A stretch of 32,512 nucleotides of DNA from Candidatus Arcticimaribacter sp. (GTDB lineage: Bacteria > Bacteroidota > Bacteroidia > Flavobacteriales > Flavobacteriaceae), in contig PXYQ01000008.1 in the NCBI GenBank assembly GCA_003023645.1, positions 1 through 32,512 on the forward strand, given 5' to 3'. Both the position numbers and the translations under genes were made by a program. Shown here in pieces: positions 1 through 8,091 of this stretch (position 1 is the first letter of the stretch; every line of letters starts with the position of its first letter). Under the pieces are notes generated by a model that did not search any database, was not told where the DNA came from, and saw only the letters and a program-made list of their open reading frames with translations.

Positions 1-1038
1 ATATCGTATACCACCATCGGCGATAATAGGTACTCCACTACCCTTGATCGCTTCTGCCACTTGAAGAACAGCTGACAGTTGCGGGTATCCAACGCCAGCT
101 ATGATACGCGTAGTACAAATAGATCCCGGACCAATACCAACTTTAACAGCGTCAGCACCTAGGTCTACTAAATATTTTGCTGCTGCTCCTGTAGCTATAT
201 TACCAACTACTACGTCTAGATCAGGGAATGAAGCTTTAACTTCTTTCAAAACGGAAGCAACACCTTTGGTATGACCGTGAGCCGTATCAATTACAATTGC
301 ATCAACTCCTGCGTTCACAAGGGCTTGTGTTCGTTCGACAGCGTCAGCAGTTACACCAACAGCAGCAGCAACACGAAGTCTTCCAAAAGCATCTTTATTC
401 GCTATTGGTTTAGTGGTATGTTTTGTTATATCTCTGAATGTAATCAAACCAACTAAGTTTTGATTGTCATCGATTACAGGTAATTTTTCTATTTTGTGTT
501 TTTGTAGAATCTCTTCAGCATCGGACAACGAAGTTCCTTCCTTAACCGTAATCAGGTTTTTAGAAGTCATAACCTCCGTTATTGGGCGTTGATCATTTTT
601 CTCGAAACGCAAATCTCGATTCGTAACAATCCCACTCAATTTACCATGCTCATCAACAATTGGAATTCCGCCAATCTTGTACTTTGTCATGTTTTCATTT
701 GCATCTGCAACTATTGCAGTCAATGGAAGAACAACAGGGTCTAAAATCATTCCAGACTCTGAACGTTTCACCATCCGCACTTTGGCAGCCTGTTCTGCAA
801 TTGTCATGTTCTTATGAAGGACACCAATACCACCTTCTCGTGCCATAGCAATCGCCATTTGGCTTTCTGTTACAGTATCCATGGCTGCAGAAACTATAGG
901 GATATTTAGAGGGATGTTTCTAGAAAACTTAGAATTGATTTTTACATCACGTGGTAAAACATCTGAATATGCTGGTACGAGTAGCACATCATCGTATGTT
1001 AGACCTTGTTCGACAAATTTTGGATTGTTTGAAATCAT
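1..1038 (-). CDS. guaB: IMP dehydrogenase, C-terminus cut by window edge
   Basis: Oxidises IMP to XMP with NAD+, the committed step of GMP synthesis in the cytosol. Read from an ATG at 1038 the protein begins [20 protein letters not shown], the usual N-terminus of the family. The active-site loop GPGSICTTR is present with the catalytic Cys at about residue 308, and the region between residues about 95 and 215 fits the two regulatory CBS repeats. About 346 codons are seen of a usual 490 or so; the last third (flap and C-terminal potassium site) lies beyond the left edge. It stands alone on this strand with its own upstream -7 element. Identification is secure. Confidence 0.97.
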   Translation of the reverse strand, partial: MISNNPKFVEQGLTYDDVLLVPAYSDVLPRDVKINSKFSRNIPLNIPIVSAAMDTVTESQMAIAMAREGGIGVLHKNMTIAEQAAKVRMVKRSESGMILDPVVLPLTAIVADANENMTKYKIGGIPIVDEHGKLSGIVTNRDLRFEKNDQRPITEVMTSKNLITVKEGTSLSDAEEILQKHKIEKLPVIDDNQNLVGLITFRDITKHTTKPIANKDAFGRLRVAAAVGVTADAVERTQALVNAGVDAIVIDTAHGHTKGVASVLKEVKASFPDLDVVVGNIATGAAAKYLVDLGADAVKVGIGPGSICTTRIIAGVGYPQLSAVLQVAEAIKGSGVPIIADGGIRY

Positions 1039-1065
1039 AGCAACTGCTTAGAAATTAGTTGCGAG

Positions 1066-1095
1066 CAAAATTATGAAATAATACGCGTTAAACAG
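1066..1095 (-). promoter_or_regulatory. Probable guaB promoter
   Basis: On the minus strand an exact Bacteroidota -7 element, TAATTTTG, lies at 1073-1066. A weak -33 match (CTG at 1095-1093) sits 19 bases further upstream. The ATG of guaB is 27 bases downstream of the -7 element, a normal leader length for this group. The weak -33 half lowers certainty. Confidence 0.5.
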
Positions 1096-1111
1096 TACTA
1101 TTATGAGGTTT

Positions 1112-1594
1112 TTATTTAAAAATATCCTTCAAAATAACCAAAACGCCTAAGACATAACTTAGTGTCATTAAAATTCCAGAAAATATGACAACATAAGAAA
1201 AGAATGAATAACCAAGCCACAGCATATAAATTCCACCGAAAGTAAGTAAGACGGAAACAAAAGGCTCAATGGTTAAAAAGGTCTTGAGTTTGATGGATTG
1301 ATCTGTTCCCCAAACGAGAATTCCTAACATGAAAAAAATAAATGAAATGGAAAGGATGTGGGTATGAATGATGGTCAACATCTCCCGTTTTCCTTTTTTA
1401 AACTTCATGGTTTCAGCTTCGGGTTTATCTTCATTCCCATTGTAATTCTCTATAACTCCCTGAGGAGTTGCGCTATCTGTTTGTCTTACAAAATTAAGGC
1501 CTGTGAAATAACCAACTGATAAGGCAACTAAAAACGCAAACAAAAACATTTTGATTGGTTTTGGAAGCGTCGCGATGTAGTTTGGAAACATCAT
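1112..1594 (-). CDS. Four-helix membrane protein with HTH histidine pair
   Basis: Predicted inner-membrane protein of 160 residues. Hydrophobic segments fall at about residues 15-35, 75-95, 108-127 and 130-155. Between the first two there is a polar, acidic loop of about 40 residues. Two histidines (H77 and H79, in IIHTHILS) sit at the start of the second helix and could bind a metal or haem. The start codon directly abuts the stop of the upstream FMN-binding gene with no spacing, so the two are almost certainly translated together. That link suggests it is the membrane partner of an extracytoplasmic flavin protein, which is inference. I do not recognise a named family with confidence. Confidence 0.8.
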   Translation of the reverse strand: MMFPNYIATLPKPIKMFLFAFLVALSVGYFTGLNFVRQTDSATPQGVIENYNGNEDKPEAETMKFKKGKREMLTIIHTHILSISFIFFMLGILVWGTDQSIKLKTFLTIEPFVSVLLTFGGIYMLWLGYSFFSYVVIFSGILMTLSYVLGVLVILKDIFK

Positions 1595-2131
1595 TTAGGA
1601 AGGAGTTTTATTATTAAACTCTTTTAAAGAATACAGAAAGTGGTTGATGGATGCAGTCATTGATTTAACAGAAATTGTAGCTCCCGAAATTGCTGTGATC
1701 TCTTCTCCATAACCAAGAATTGAATCCCTATTCTTCGATATGAATTGGGAAAGCCAACGCTTACTGCCTATTTCTCCGCCATAATCTTCACGATAAACCA
1801 ATACTTTCGCTTTTACAATTACAAGGTCTTTATCAAGTAAAACGAGGTACTCAAAACTATCTGTTTTACTAGGAGCTGTTCCAATAAAGGCATAACCTTG
1901 AAGTACATTTTGTGCATGTATTTCTTGAAAAGTACTGGCTTGTAGGAAATTATTAGCTGGGATTTTAAAAGAGTTTTCTTCCAAATTAAAAGTTTCAACT
2001 TTAAAAACACTCTTGATTTCTTTCTGCACTTTCTTCTGAATCCTTTTAGATACAGCGTCGCTATGAGACACATGCGAAGCACTCATTAAAAAAGTAATAG
2101 AAAGACTCAAAAATGAAAGAAAACGGATCAT
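1595..2131 (-). CDS. FMN-binding domain protein, NqrC/RnfG-like, exported
   Basis: A 178-residue protein with an N-terminal hydrophobic export segment (residues 1-19), followed by an FMN-binding domain of the NqrC/RnfG type. The segment YREDYGGEIGSKRW (about 113-126) is typical of the family. S149-G150-A151-T152 matches the flavinylation motif, in which an ApbE enzyme links FMN covalently to the threonine. The Asp usually found three residues before the Ser of this motif is Thr here. It should act in the periplasm or at the outer face of the inner membrane as a one-electron carrier. It lies between a porin and a four-helix membrane protein on one strand, with an AT-rich palindrome just upstream. 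No apbE gene is in the window, so modification would need one elsewhere. Confidence 0.88.
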   Translation of the reverse strand: MIRFLSFLSLSITFLMSASHVSHSDAVSKRIQKKVQKEIKSVFKVETFNLEENSFKIPANNFLQASTFQEIHAQNVLQGYAFIGTAPSKTDSFEYLVLLDKDLVIVKAKVLVYREDYGGEIGSKRWLSQFISKNRDSILGYGEEITAISGATISVKSMTASINHFLYSLKEFNNKTPS

Positions 2132-2169
2132 GACTGCAAATATATTTCAGTTCTTACGAAGGAACAATT

Positions 2170-2192
2170 TTATTTAGATTAATTTTAAATAA
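2170..2192. promoter_or_regulatory. AT-rich 23-bp palindrome, possible Fur-type box (copy 1)
   Basis: Two arms, TTATTTAGATT and a near-complement ending TTAAATAA, pair at 9 of 11 positions around one central base. It lies between the porin stop and the FMN-binding gene start. The same arm occurs at 3383 and 3444. Size and symmetry fit a dimeric metalloregulator such as Fur; the regulator itself is inferred. Confidence 0.5.
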
Positions 2193-2195
2193 ACT

Positions 2196-3377
2196 TTAAA
2201 ACCAAACTCCTACTCCCATATTAAATTGGCCGTATGTGGAACCTGATACAGCTGTTGATTTTGATTGATAATCTACTTTGAAAACTGATCCAGGTGATAA
2301 ATGGTAAGACAAACCAGTAGTCCATTCTTTTCTATGAAAGGCTGGGTTTTGAACTAAAGCGCCTGCAGTTGCTGCATGTGTATTGTAGTCTTCGTAACGA
2401 ACGAAGCCTTCTAATCGCTGAATATTTGAAGAAGGAAGTAAATTATACGCAGCTTCAAGATAATATCCTGAAATTTCTTTTCCAAGATCCCTGCCTGTTA
2501 GTGTGTTGTATTGATCCGAATCCGAAAGATTTGCTTGAATGAATTGACCTCGTGCAGAAAATTTTCTTAATCTGTATCGAGCATCCAATCCAACCATTGA
2601 AACCCCTACCGTACTTCCAAGTATACCAGACTGGTCATCTACAGCTTGTGTTCTTCCGAAGTATCCAGAAAGCCCTAATCGAAGTCCAGGAATTCCATAA
2701 TAATCAACCTTTGAAGAAAAGTTAAATTGATCTACAGTAGACTTTGCTCCTTTTTGACGGCCACTTCTTAGTCCATTACTTCCTTTGAGTTTACCGTCTG
2801 TTCCGTCATGAGATAAAAACCCATTAAAAATATAAGCTTGATATCGCAAGGCTAATGCATCCCATCGTCCCGAAGCTCCAATTCCTATTTCTCTCCAAGT
2901 CGTTGGGACAATTGCATTGTCAAGACTTGGACGCTCAACACCATTAAAGGTTGTAGGTTCGTGAAATTCGTTTATAATCCCCATTGGAACTAGCATTAAT
3001 CCAGCTCTAAGATTGAGCCCGTCTGTAAGGTTATAATTAATAAAGGCTTGCTCTACGTACACTTCTTTCACATGTTCAAATTCAATTTCTGTGATGAACT
3101 GTACGCGTTCATTAAACTTATAACCGAATAAAAGAACCAAACGTTGTACATCTAATTCTCCATTAGCATTATCGGGTTGATTGTATAAAATTTCACCGTA
3201 ACCTCCGAGTGTAACTCCCTGAGGAATTGCTTCAAGATTAGACATGATTCGTTGGTATCCGTTGATCTGAATTGGAGTCTTCGAAATACTATCTTGTTGT
3301 GTATTTAATGCTTGTGGTTGCTGTGCAAAACCAACTGTAGTAATTAAAGTTATTACTGTTAAAAAAAATGTTCTCAT
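2196..3377 (-). CDS. Outer-membrane porin-like beta-barrel protein
   Basis: A 393-residue secreted protein with a clean signal peptide, MRTFFLTVITLITTVGFAQQ. Alternating amphipathic strands run throughout, with many Gly and Tyr residues, and the chain ends in a C-terminal aromatic (GVGVWF), as expected for an outer-membrane barrel. Segments such as LGGYGEILYNQ, RLVLLFGYKFNERVQF and LRAGLMLVPMGIINEFHEP are typical of the Bacteroidota porins often labelled phosphate-selective porin O/P-like. Substrate cannot be read from the sequence. It is first in a run with the FMN-binding protein (64 bases downstream) and the four-helix membrane protein. A strong promoter and two palindrome copies lie upstream, so metal-regulated import or surface electron transfer is a reasonable guess. 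Confidence 0.88.
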   Translation of the reverse strand: MRTFFLTVITLITTVGFAQQPQALNTQQDSISKTPIQINGYQRIMSNLEAIPQGVTLGGYGEILYNQPDNANGELDVQRLVLLFGYKFNERVQFITEIEFEHVKEVYVEQAFINYNLTDGLNLRAGLMLVPMGIINEFHEPTTFNGVERPSLDNAIVPTTWREIGIGASGRWDALALRYQAYIFNGFLSHDGTDGKLKGSNGLRSGRQKGAKSTVDQFNFSSKVDYYGIPGLRLGLSGYFGRTQAVDDQSGILGSTVGVSMVGLDARYRLRKFSARGQFIQANLSDSDQYNTLTGRDLGKEISGYYLEAAYNLLPSSNIQRLEGFVRYEDYNTHAATAGALVQNPAFHRKEWTTGLSYHLSPGSVFKVDYQSKSTAVSGSTYGQFNMGVGVWF

Positions 3378-3382
3378 TGCCT

Positions 3383-3405
3383 TTATTTAGATTCATTAAG
3401 AATAA
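3383..3405. promoter_or_regulatory. Palindrome half-site over the porin start region (copy 2)
   Basis: The arm TTATTTAGATT (3383-3393) is identical to those at 2170 and 3444, but the second arm is degenerate. It lies between the -7 element (3411-3418) and the porin ATG (3377), covering the expected transcription start. This is a position suited to repression. Confidence 0.4.
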
Positions 3406-3410
3406 TAATG

Positions 3411-3441
3411 CAAATATATAATGCAGAAAACAATCTACAAA
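3411..3441 (-). promoter_or_regulatory. Porin operon promoter, full Bacteroidota consensus
   Basis: On the minus strand TTTG (3441-3438) is followed by exactly 19 bases and then TATATTTG (3418-3411). This fits TTTG-N19-TAnnTTTG. The porin ATG is 33 bases downstream of the -7 element. Palindrome copies 2 and 3 lie on either side. Confidence 0.75.
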
Positions 3442-3443
3442 GC

Positions 3444-3466
3444 TTATTTAGATTAAATTTAAATAA
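3444..3466. promoter_or_regulatory. AT-rich 23-bp palindrome, possible Fur-type box (copy 3)
   Basis: The best of the three copies: arms TTATTTAGATT and AATTTAAATAA pair at 10 of 11 positions around a central A. It lies directly upstream of the porin -33 element and overlaps the stop codon of the HMG-CoA lyase gene. Iron or another metal is the likeliest signal; this is inference from shape and placement. Confidence 0.55.
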
Positions 3467-4313
3467 AGATAATGAGTGACTGATTATAGGCGTATTCAAA
3501 CTTAATTGGGTTGATGTTCAATGAAATTTTTTGTTGATTGAAGAAAGAAAGCAACTTCTCTGTCGGTAAATTTCCGGTCAAATCATCGGCCGCCATAGGA
3601 CAACCGCCAAATCCTTTTATTGCACCATCAAATCGAATGCAGCCTGCGTCATAAGCTGCCTTAATTTTATTAAAAGCATTCTGAGGCTGGGTATGAAAAT
3701 GAGCACCGATTTCAATTTCTGGATACTGTAAAATCGACGCTTTAAAGATGTGGCTTATGTCGTCAGTTTTTGCTGTTCCTACAGTATCGGAAAGCGAAAT
3801 GATTTGCACTCCTTTCTCAACCAAAAGATCAACCCAATTCATTAGAATGGAAACTGACCAGGGATCTCCGTAAGGATTCCCAAAACCCATAGATAAATAA
3901 ACAACAAGTTTTTTGCCAGAACTTGCGCAAACCTTTAGTAATTCATCCAACAACACAAGTGCTTCTTGTTGGGTTTTATGGGTATTTCGCATTTGAAAAT
4001 TCTCTGAAACTGAAAGCGGAAAACCTATATATGAAATTGAATCGAATTGTGTCGCTTCTAGCGCACCTCGAAGGTTCGCTACAATAACCAACAATTCCGA
4101 CTTAGTCTCTGTGGTATCAATATTACGAAGAACCTCAGCAGTATCTCGCATTTGAGGAATTGCTTTGGGGGACACAAAACTACCAACGTCTATGACATCA
4201 AAACCAACTGTCAATAACGATTGTACATACTTGATTTTTGCCTCAGTAGGTATCCACTTCTTAATGCCTTGCATGGCATCGCGTGGACATTCAATAAGAA
4301 TAGGCCTTTTCAT
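3459..4313 (-). CDS. mvaB: Hydroxymethylglutaryl-CoA lyase
   Basis: Cleaves HMG-CoA to acetoacetate and acetyl-CoA, the last step of leucine breakdown. It is a TIM-barrel enzyme needing a divalent metal. The N-terminus carries the ECPRD motif (R11, D12: substrate and metal binding). HFH at 205-207 supplies metal ligands, and GFGGCPMA contains the catalytic Cys (C238) in the family signature. At 284 residues it is of normal length. It is 21 bases downstream of the LysE exporter gene on the same strand, probably cotranscribed. Its stop codon overlaps a palindrome belonging to the porin promoter region. Liuase-type partner genes of leucine breakdown are not in view. Confidence 0.93.
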   Translation of the reverse strand: MKRPILIECPRDAMQGIKKWIPTEAKIKYVQSLLTVGFDVIDVGSFVSPKAIPQMRDTAEVLRNIDTTETKSELLVIVANLRGALEATQFDSISYIGFPLSVSENFQMRNTHKTQQEALVLLDELLKVCASSGKKLVVYLSMGFGNPYGDPWSVSILMNWVDLLVEKGVQIISLSDTVGTAKTDDISHIFKASILQYPEIEIGAHFHTQPQNAFNKIKAAYDAGCIRFDGAIKGFGGCPMAADDLTGNLPTEKLLSFFNQQKISLNINPIKFEYAYNQSLIIFI

Positions 4314-4334
4314 TGGCTAAAGATACGTTTTTGT

Positions 4335-4943
4335 CTAGAATAGAAGGTAGATGGCGATGCCTATCAAAAGAATTCCTTGTCCAAAATTAATCCAATAAAG
4401 GCTTTTAGGGTTATTTAGTATTGGAGCAATAAGGGTAGCGGCTGCAATTGAAACGAATGTAAAAACTACTGCTGCTTGGAGCATAAACAACCCACCTAAA
4501 ATAGCGTATTGAGTTCCGTGGGGAAGTGAATCATGAAACAAAAAACTAGGAAAGAAAAGCCAGAAAAACAAACTGACTTTAGGGTTTAATAAATTCATTA
4601 AAAGCCCTTTTTTAAAAATTGTAAAGGATTCCTTTTCGATTAACTCTGTGTTATGAACTTCTATCTTTAAGCTATTAAAAGTTTGGATCGCGAGATACAA
4701 AAAATAGAGTGCTCCGCAAATTTTAATCACTACAATCAAATTGGGATAAAAACCAATGAATTGACCCCATCCCAATACGAGAACTAAAGTGTGAAAAGGT
4801 AATCCACAAATCAAACCAGCGGCTAACATTAATGCAGATTTTGATCCTTTAGTCAAACTTTCGCTAAGCACCAAAAGAATGTCAGGTCCGGGTGCTAGGG
4901 TCAGCAATATAGATGCCAATAAAAAAGAAAAAAGTTCTTCCAT
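4335..4943 (-). CDS. LysE/RhtB-family amino-acid exporter
   Basis: Inner-membrane exporter of 202 residues with six hydrophobic segments. The N-terminal signature LTLAPGPDILLVL (about residues 14-26) is the LysE/RhtB hallmark, and the segment around GLICGLPFHTL and GALYFLYLAIQ also fits. The family exports amino acids and related small metabolites such as lysine, homoserine or threonine; the substrate cannot be told. The gene heads a probable two-gene unit with HMG-CoA lyase, and is divergent from the DUF3050 gene across 80 bases. Linkage to leucine catabolism hints at a branched-chain substrate, but this is only a hint. Confidence 0.9.
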   Translation of the reverse strand: MEELFSFLLASILLTLAPGPDILLVLSESLTKGSKSALMLAAGLICGLPFHTLVLVLGWGQFIGFYPNLIVVIKICGALYFLYLAIQTFNSLKIEVHNTELIEKESFTIFKKGLLMNLLNPKVSLFFWLFFPSFLFHDSLPHGTQYAILGGLFMLQAAVVFTFVSIAAATLIAPILNNPKSLYWINFGQGILLIGIAIYLLF

Positions 4944-5023
4944 AATAATTCAATACAAAGTTCGATATTATTTTCAAATAAAAGGATTACAACTATCTTT
5001 ACTCAAAATTATAAAAGAGCAAA

Positions 5024-5797
5024 ATGATCGACCGAATTGAAAATGAAATTGAGACTCTAAAAGTACAGTTAATCAACCATTCTTTGTACAAAATGATGAA
5101 AAGCCAAGAAGACCTTCAAGTCTTTATGGAACATCATGTATACGCCGTTTGGGATTTTATGTCTTTAGTCAAAAAGTTACAAGTAGATCTTACAACAACT
5201 ACCCTACCCTGGGTACCGAGTACCATGCCTTCCGCAGGAAGGTTAATTAATGAAATTGTTTGGGGAGAGGAAACGGACATCAACAAAGATGGTGTACCAA
5301 TGAGTCATTTTGAAATGTATCTGGAATCCATGGATCAAGTTGGTGCATCTACTTCGGCAATGAAACACTTCTTAAGCACGCTTCATGCATCGCCTACCAT
5401 TCAACACCACATCGACTCAGCTGAACTTCCAAGCTATATAAAAGAGTTTTTGAAATTCACTTTTGAAGTTATAGAATCGAATAAAACGCATGTGGTAGCT
5501 GCAGTTTTCACTTTTGGAAGAGAGGATTTGATTCCTGACATGTTTATTGAGATGATCAAAAACATTAATAATGATTCGGACCTTGATTTAAGTCATTTGA
5601 TTTATTACCTTGAACGACATATTGAAGTTGATGCTGGAGAACATGGCCCTATGGCTTTGAAGATGATTCAAGAATTGTGTGGAGATGACCAAGTGAAATG
5701 GGAGGAAGCTCTTGTAGCTTCTAAAACTGCACTCAACCATAGAATTGCTCTGTGGGACGGTATTGCAGACTTAATTTTAAAACCAATAACCAAATGA
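5024..5797 (+). CDS. DUF3050 protein
   Basis: A 257-residue soluble, mostly helical protein that I recognise as the DUF3050 family. It begins with a helix-rich stretch and HHVYAVWDFMSLVKKLQ (about residues 37-53), which is characteristic. The family is thought to share the haem-oxygenase-like helical fold, several members of which are metal-dependent oxygenases; no activity is established here. Candidate metal ligands seen include H37, H38, E79, and H214 in DAGEHGPMA near the C-terminus. Its stop overlaps the start of the M28 peptidase gene (ATGA), so the two are translationally coupled. The divergent upstream gene is the LysE exporter. Confidence 0.85.
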   Translation: MIDRIENEIETLKVQLINHSLYKMMKSQEDLQVFMEHHVYAVWDFMSLVKKLQVDLTTTTLPWVPSTMPSAGRLINEIVWGEETDINKDGVPMSHFEMYLESMDQVGASTSAMKHFLSTLHASPTIQHHIDSAELPSYIKEFLKFTFEVIESNKTHVVAAVFTFGREDLIPDMFIEMIKNINNDSDLDLSHLIYYLERHIEVDAGEHGPMALKMIQELCGDDQVKWEEALVASKTALNHRIALWDGIADLILKPITK

Positions 5798-6786
5798 ATA
5801 CTATGAAGTCAATTTATTTATTTGCATTTCTACTATGCACCAGCCTAGGATTTGCACAAACACCAGCATCGGATGCCTATGCATCGACCATTGAATCGGA
5901 AGATTTAAAACAATTATTATACGTTTATGCTTCTGACTTTTTTCAGGGAAGAGAAACTGGAACGCTAGGTCAGAAAAGAGCCGTTACTTTTTTAAAGGAG
6001 TTTTATGAATCTCGAGGGATTCAAGCGGGTGCAGGAAGCGAAGATTATTTTCAAAAAATGACCTTGACCATCAAAGGGGAAGAAATTGATACAGAAAATG
6101 TTATTGCTATCATTGAAGGTTCTGAAAAACCAGAAGAGTATCTAGTTATTTCTTCTCACCTAGATCATATTGGAACGCACGAAGGAGAGATTAACAACGG
6201 TGCTGATGATGATGGCTCTGGAACGGTAACCTTACTTGAAATTGCTGAAGCGTTTCAAAAAGCAGTTGCAGATGGAAAAGGTCCAAAAAGATCCATTATT
6301 TTCCTTCACGTTACTGGGGAAGAAAAAGGGCTTTTAGGTTCTGCGTACTATGCAAATAATCCGCTTTATCCTTTAGTTAACACCATTGCGAATTTAAACA
6401 TCGATATGGTAGGGCGTACAGATCCGAAACGAGTAAACGATAATCCTAATTACATCTACCTAATTGGTTCTGATCGATTGAGTACAGAGTTACACGAAAT
6501 TTCTGAAGAAGTAAATAAAGCTACAGTAAACATTGACTTAGATTACACGTACAATGCGCACGATGATCCAAATCGTTTCTACTTCAGAAGTGATCACTAT
6601 AATTTTGCGAAAAATAATATCCCTGTTATCTTTTATTTCAACGGTACACACGATGATTATCACAAGCCAACCGATACCGTTGAAAAGATCGAATTTGATT
6701 TGATGGAAACTAGAGCGCGCTTAATTTTTGCTACTGCCTGGGAGCTAGCTAACAGAGAGGAACGCATAAAACTAATTGAGGAATAA
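5794..6786 (+). CDS. Secreted M28-family zinc peptidase
   Basis: Exported aminopeptidase-like enzyme of about 331 residues using the ATG that overlaps the upstream stop; an ATG three codons later is equally possible. The signal peptide is MKSIYLFAFLLCTSLGFAQ. The dinuclear zinc site of family M28 is complete: H122 (SHLDH), D138 (GADDDGSG), E176-E177 (TGEEKG, catalytic base and ligand), D204 (NIDMVGR) and H290 (DYHKPTDT). Removal of N-terminal residues from peptides in the periplasm or outside the cell is the expected role. It follows DUF3050 with a 4-base overlap and precedes a barrel-like protein after 23 bases, forming a three-gene unit that ends in a strong terminator. Confidence 0.93.
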   Translation: MNTMKSIYLFAFLLCTSLGFAQTPASDAYASTIESEDLKQLLYVYASDFFQGRETGTLGQKRAVTFLKEFYESRGIQAGAGSEDYFQKMTLTIKGEEIDTENVIAIIEGSEKPEEYLVISSHLDHIGTHEGEINNGADDDGSGTVTLLEIAEAFQKAVADGKGPKRSIIFLHVTGEEKGLLGSAYYANNPLYPLVNTIANLNIDMVGRTDPKRVNDNPNYIYLIGSDRLSTELHEISEEVNKATVNIDLDYTYNAHDDPNRFYFRSDHYNFAKNNIPVIFYFNGTHDDYHKPTDTVEKIEFDLMETRARLIFATAWELANREERIKLIEE

Positions 6787-6809
6787 CATATTCCTACAAA
6801 ACTTTACTT

Positions 6810-7499
6810 ATGAAATATTTTTTCTTACTGCCTTTATGCTTGATTAGTTTGCTCAGTTTAGGGCAAGAAGTAGACAATTCATCGAATGCTTTTGAAGTTG
6901 AAGATTTTCAAGTAACAGACTCTATTGATGTCTATAAAGTAAAAAGGCTATCCGTTGGAATAAAATTAGGAATTCCAAACATTGCCAGCTTATCCTTAGA
7001 AGGTGTTACACCTTTTTTCGGAAACCGCATTGCTCCTTTTGTTGATTACAGTTCTTTTCCTGTAAATACGGTTGATACTGACATTGACTTAAAGCATACA
7101 GAATTTGGCTCTAATTTTTACTTTGGAAACCAAGGAAAAGGAGTTTATGTTGGCATTGGTTTTGGAACCTTAAAACCGAAGATTACATTCAAAGATCAAG
7201 AATTCGAAGAGGATGGGAATCGAGGCACTGGAACTGCAATTGTTTCAACGCAAATAAAAACCACCAACCTAAAACTAGGAATAAAAACTGGAGGACGCGT
7301 ATACTTCCGACTTGAACTAGGCTATGGGATTGGCACTGTTCCACAAACTGTAGAGGCGACTGGTACGTTTACTTATACTGACAGCGATGGGAACATACAA
7401 ACTGATACAGGAATTGAAATTGAAGATTTTCCAGCTATCCCTGGGGTAAGTACCAACGGAGTTTTAGTAGGTAATTTTGGCTTTGGTGTTTCCTTTTAA
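6810..7499 (+). CDS. Exported beta-strand-rich protein, probable outer-membrane barrel
   Basis: A 229-residue protein with signal peptide MKYFFLLPLCLISLLSLGQ. The mature part alternates Gly- and aromatic-rich strands (for example FYFGNQGKGVYVGIGFGTL and RVYFRLELGYGIGTV), and the final residues NFGFGVSF end in Phe, as in outer-membrane barrels. I do not recognise a named family; annotation as a hypothetical outer-membrane protein is safest. It is last in a run with DUF3050 and M28 peptidase and is closed by a hairpin terminator 32 bases after the stop. Confidence 0.78.
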   Translation: MKYFFLLPLCLISLLSLGQEVDNSSNAFEVEDFQVTDSIDVYKVKRLSVGIKLGIPNIASLSLEGVTPFFGNRIAPFVDYSSFPVNTVDTDIDLKHTEFGSNFYFGNQGKGVYVGIGFGTLKPKITFKDQEFEEDGNRGTGTAIVSTQIKTTNLKLGIKTGGRVYFRLELGYGIGTVPQTVEATGTFTYTDSDGNIQTDTGIEIEDFPAIPGVSTNGVLVGNFGFGVSF

Positions 7500-7530
7500 T
7501 ACGTAGCCTATTTAAATTATATCGCATTGA

Positions 7531-7558
7531 AAGCCCTTTTGAAAAGAAGGGCTTTTTT
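7531..7558 (+). terminator. Rho-independent terminator after the barrel protein
   Basis: Arms AAGCCCTT (7531-7538) and AAGGGCTT (7547-7554) close an 8-base loop. They are followed by a run of T, in the right direction for the plus-strand run ending at 7499. Confidence 0.85.
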
Positions 7559-7592
7559 ATTTAAACCAATAATAAGTGCATATCATACAACA

Positions 7593-7621
7593 AAAAACCC
7601 TCTATATAATAGAGGGTTTTT
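7593..7621. terminator. Second, perfect 12-bp hairpin terminator
   Basis: Arms AAAAACCCTCTA (7593-7604) and its exact complement (7610-7621) enclose a 5-base loop, with A and T tracts on both sides. It could act in either direction. No minus-strand gene ends here, so it is probably a backup for the same plus-strand unit or insulates the next gene. Confidence 0.75.
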
Positions 7622-7758
7622 CATGTAATAGTTCTGTATAAGGTGTGAGAAAATCAAAAAAAATACAGATACAGGGAAATCGTATTTATCCTACTATCTT
7701 TCTCTACGACTTCATACGAACAGAATAAAGCTTTAAATTTATATTCAAATAGACAGGA

Positions 7759-8058
7759 ATGAAAACGGGAATGCAATTGTATAATGTTAGCGAATGCCAA
7801 GTGAAATTAAAAGAACTCCATTTGGATTGGAAATTCGATGATAACGGAATTGAAAAAGAATTTCAGTTTCAAAATTTTGTGAAGGCTTTTGAATTTATGA
7901 CTAAAGTTGCAGTTGTTGCCGAAGACAAAAAACATCATCCCGAATGGACTAATGTTTATAACAACGTACAGGTGCGATTAACAACACATGATTCTGGCGG
8001 AGTAACCGATAAAGATTTTGACCTGGCGCTTGCAATGGAGCAAATTTTGAGGAAATAA
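7759..8058 (+). CDS. phhB: 4a-hydroxytetrahydrobiopterin dehydratase
   Basis: Pterin-4a-carbinolamine dehydratase recycles the pterin cofactor of aromatic amino-acid hydroxylases. At 99 residues it has normal length. The active-site signature is clear: HHPEW at 59-63, then NVYNNV, and LTTHDSGGVTDKD with H77 and the following Asp. The start at 7759 is chosen because it gives the typical N-terminal length; an ATG four codons later is possible. It stands alone between two terminators, about 140 bases after the upstream hairpin. No aromatic hydroxylase gene is adjacent. Confidence 0.94.
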   Translation: MKTGMQLYNVSECQVKLKELHLDWKFDDNGIEKEFQFQNFVKAFEFMTKVAVVAEDKKHHPEWTNVYNNVQVRLTTHDSGGVTDKDFDLALAMEQILRK

Positions 8059-8059
8059 A

Positions 8060-8082
8060 AAACCCTCCATAAAGGAGGGTTT
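8060..8082. terminator. Bidirectional terminator between convergent genes
   Basis: Arms AAACCCTCC (8060-8068) and GGAGGGTTT (8074-8082) close a 5-base loop. It lies between phhB, ending at 8058, and the minus-strand gene ending at 8092. An A-run on the left gives the T-tract for the minus direction. The arm core resembles the hairpin at 7593. Confidence 0.82.
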
Positions 8083-8091
8083 GATAGTGGT

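Noticed and set aside
1819-2082. An 87-residue frame inside the FMN-binding gene.
   Set aside because: It is out of frame with a clear family member and lacks any motif.
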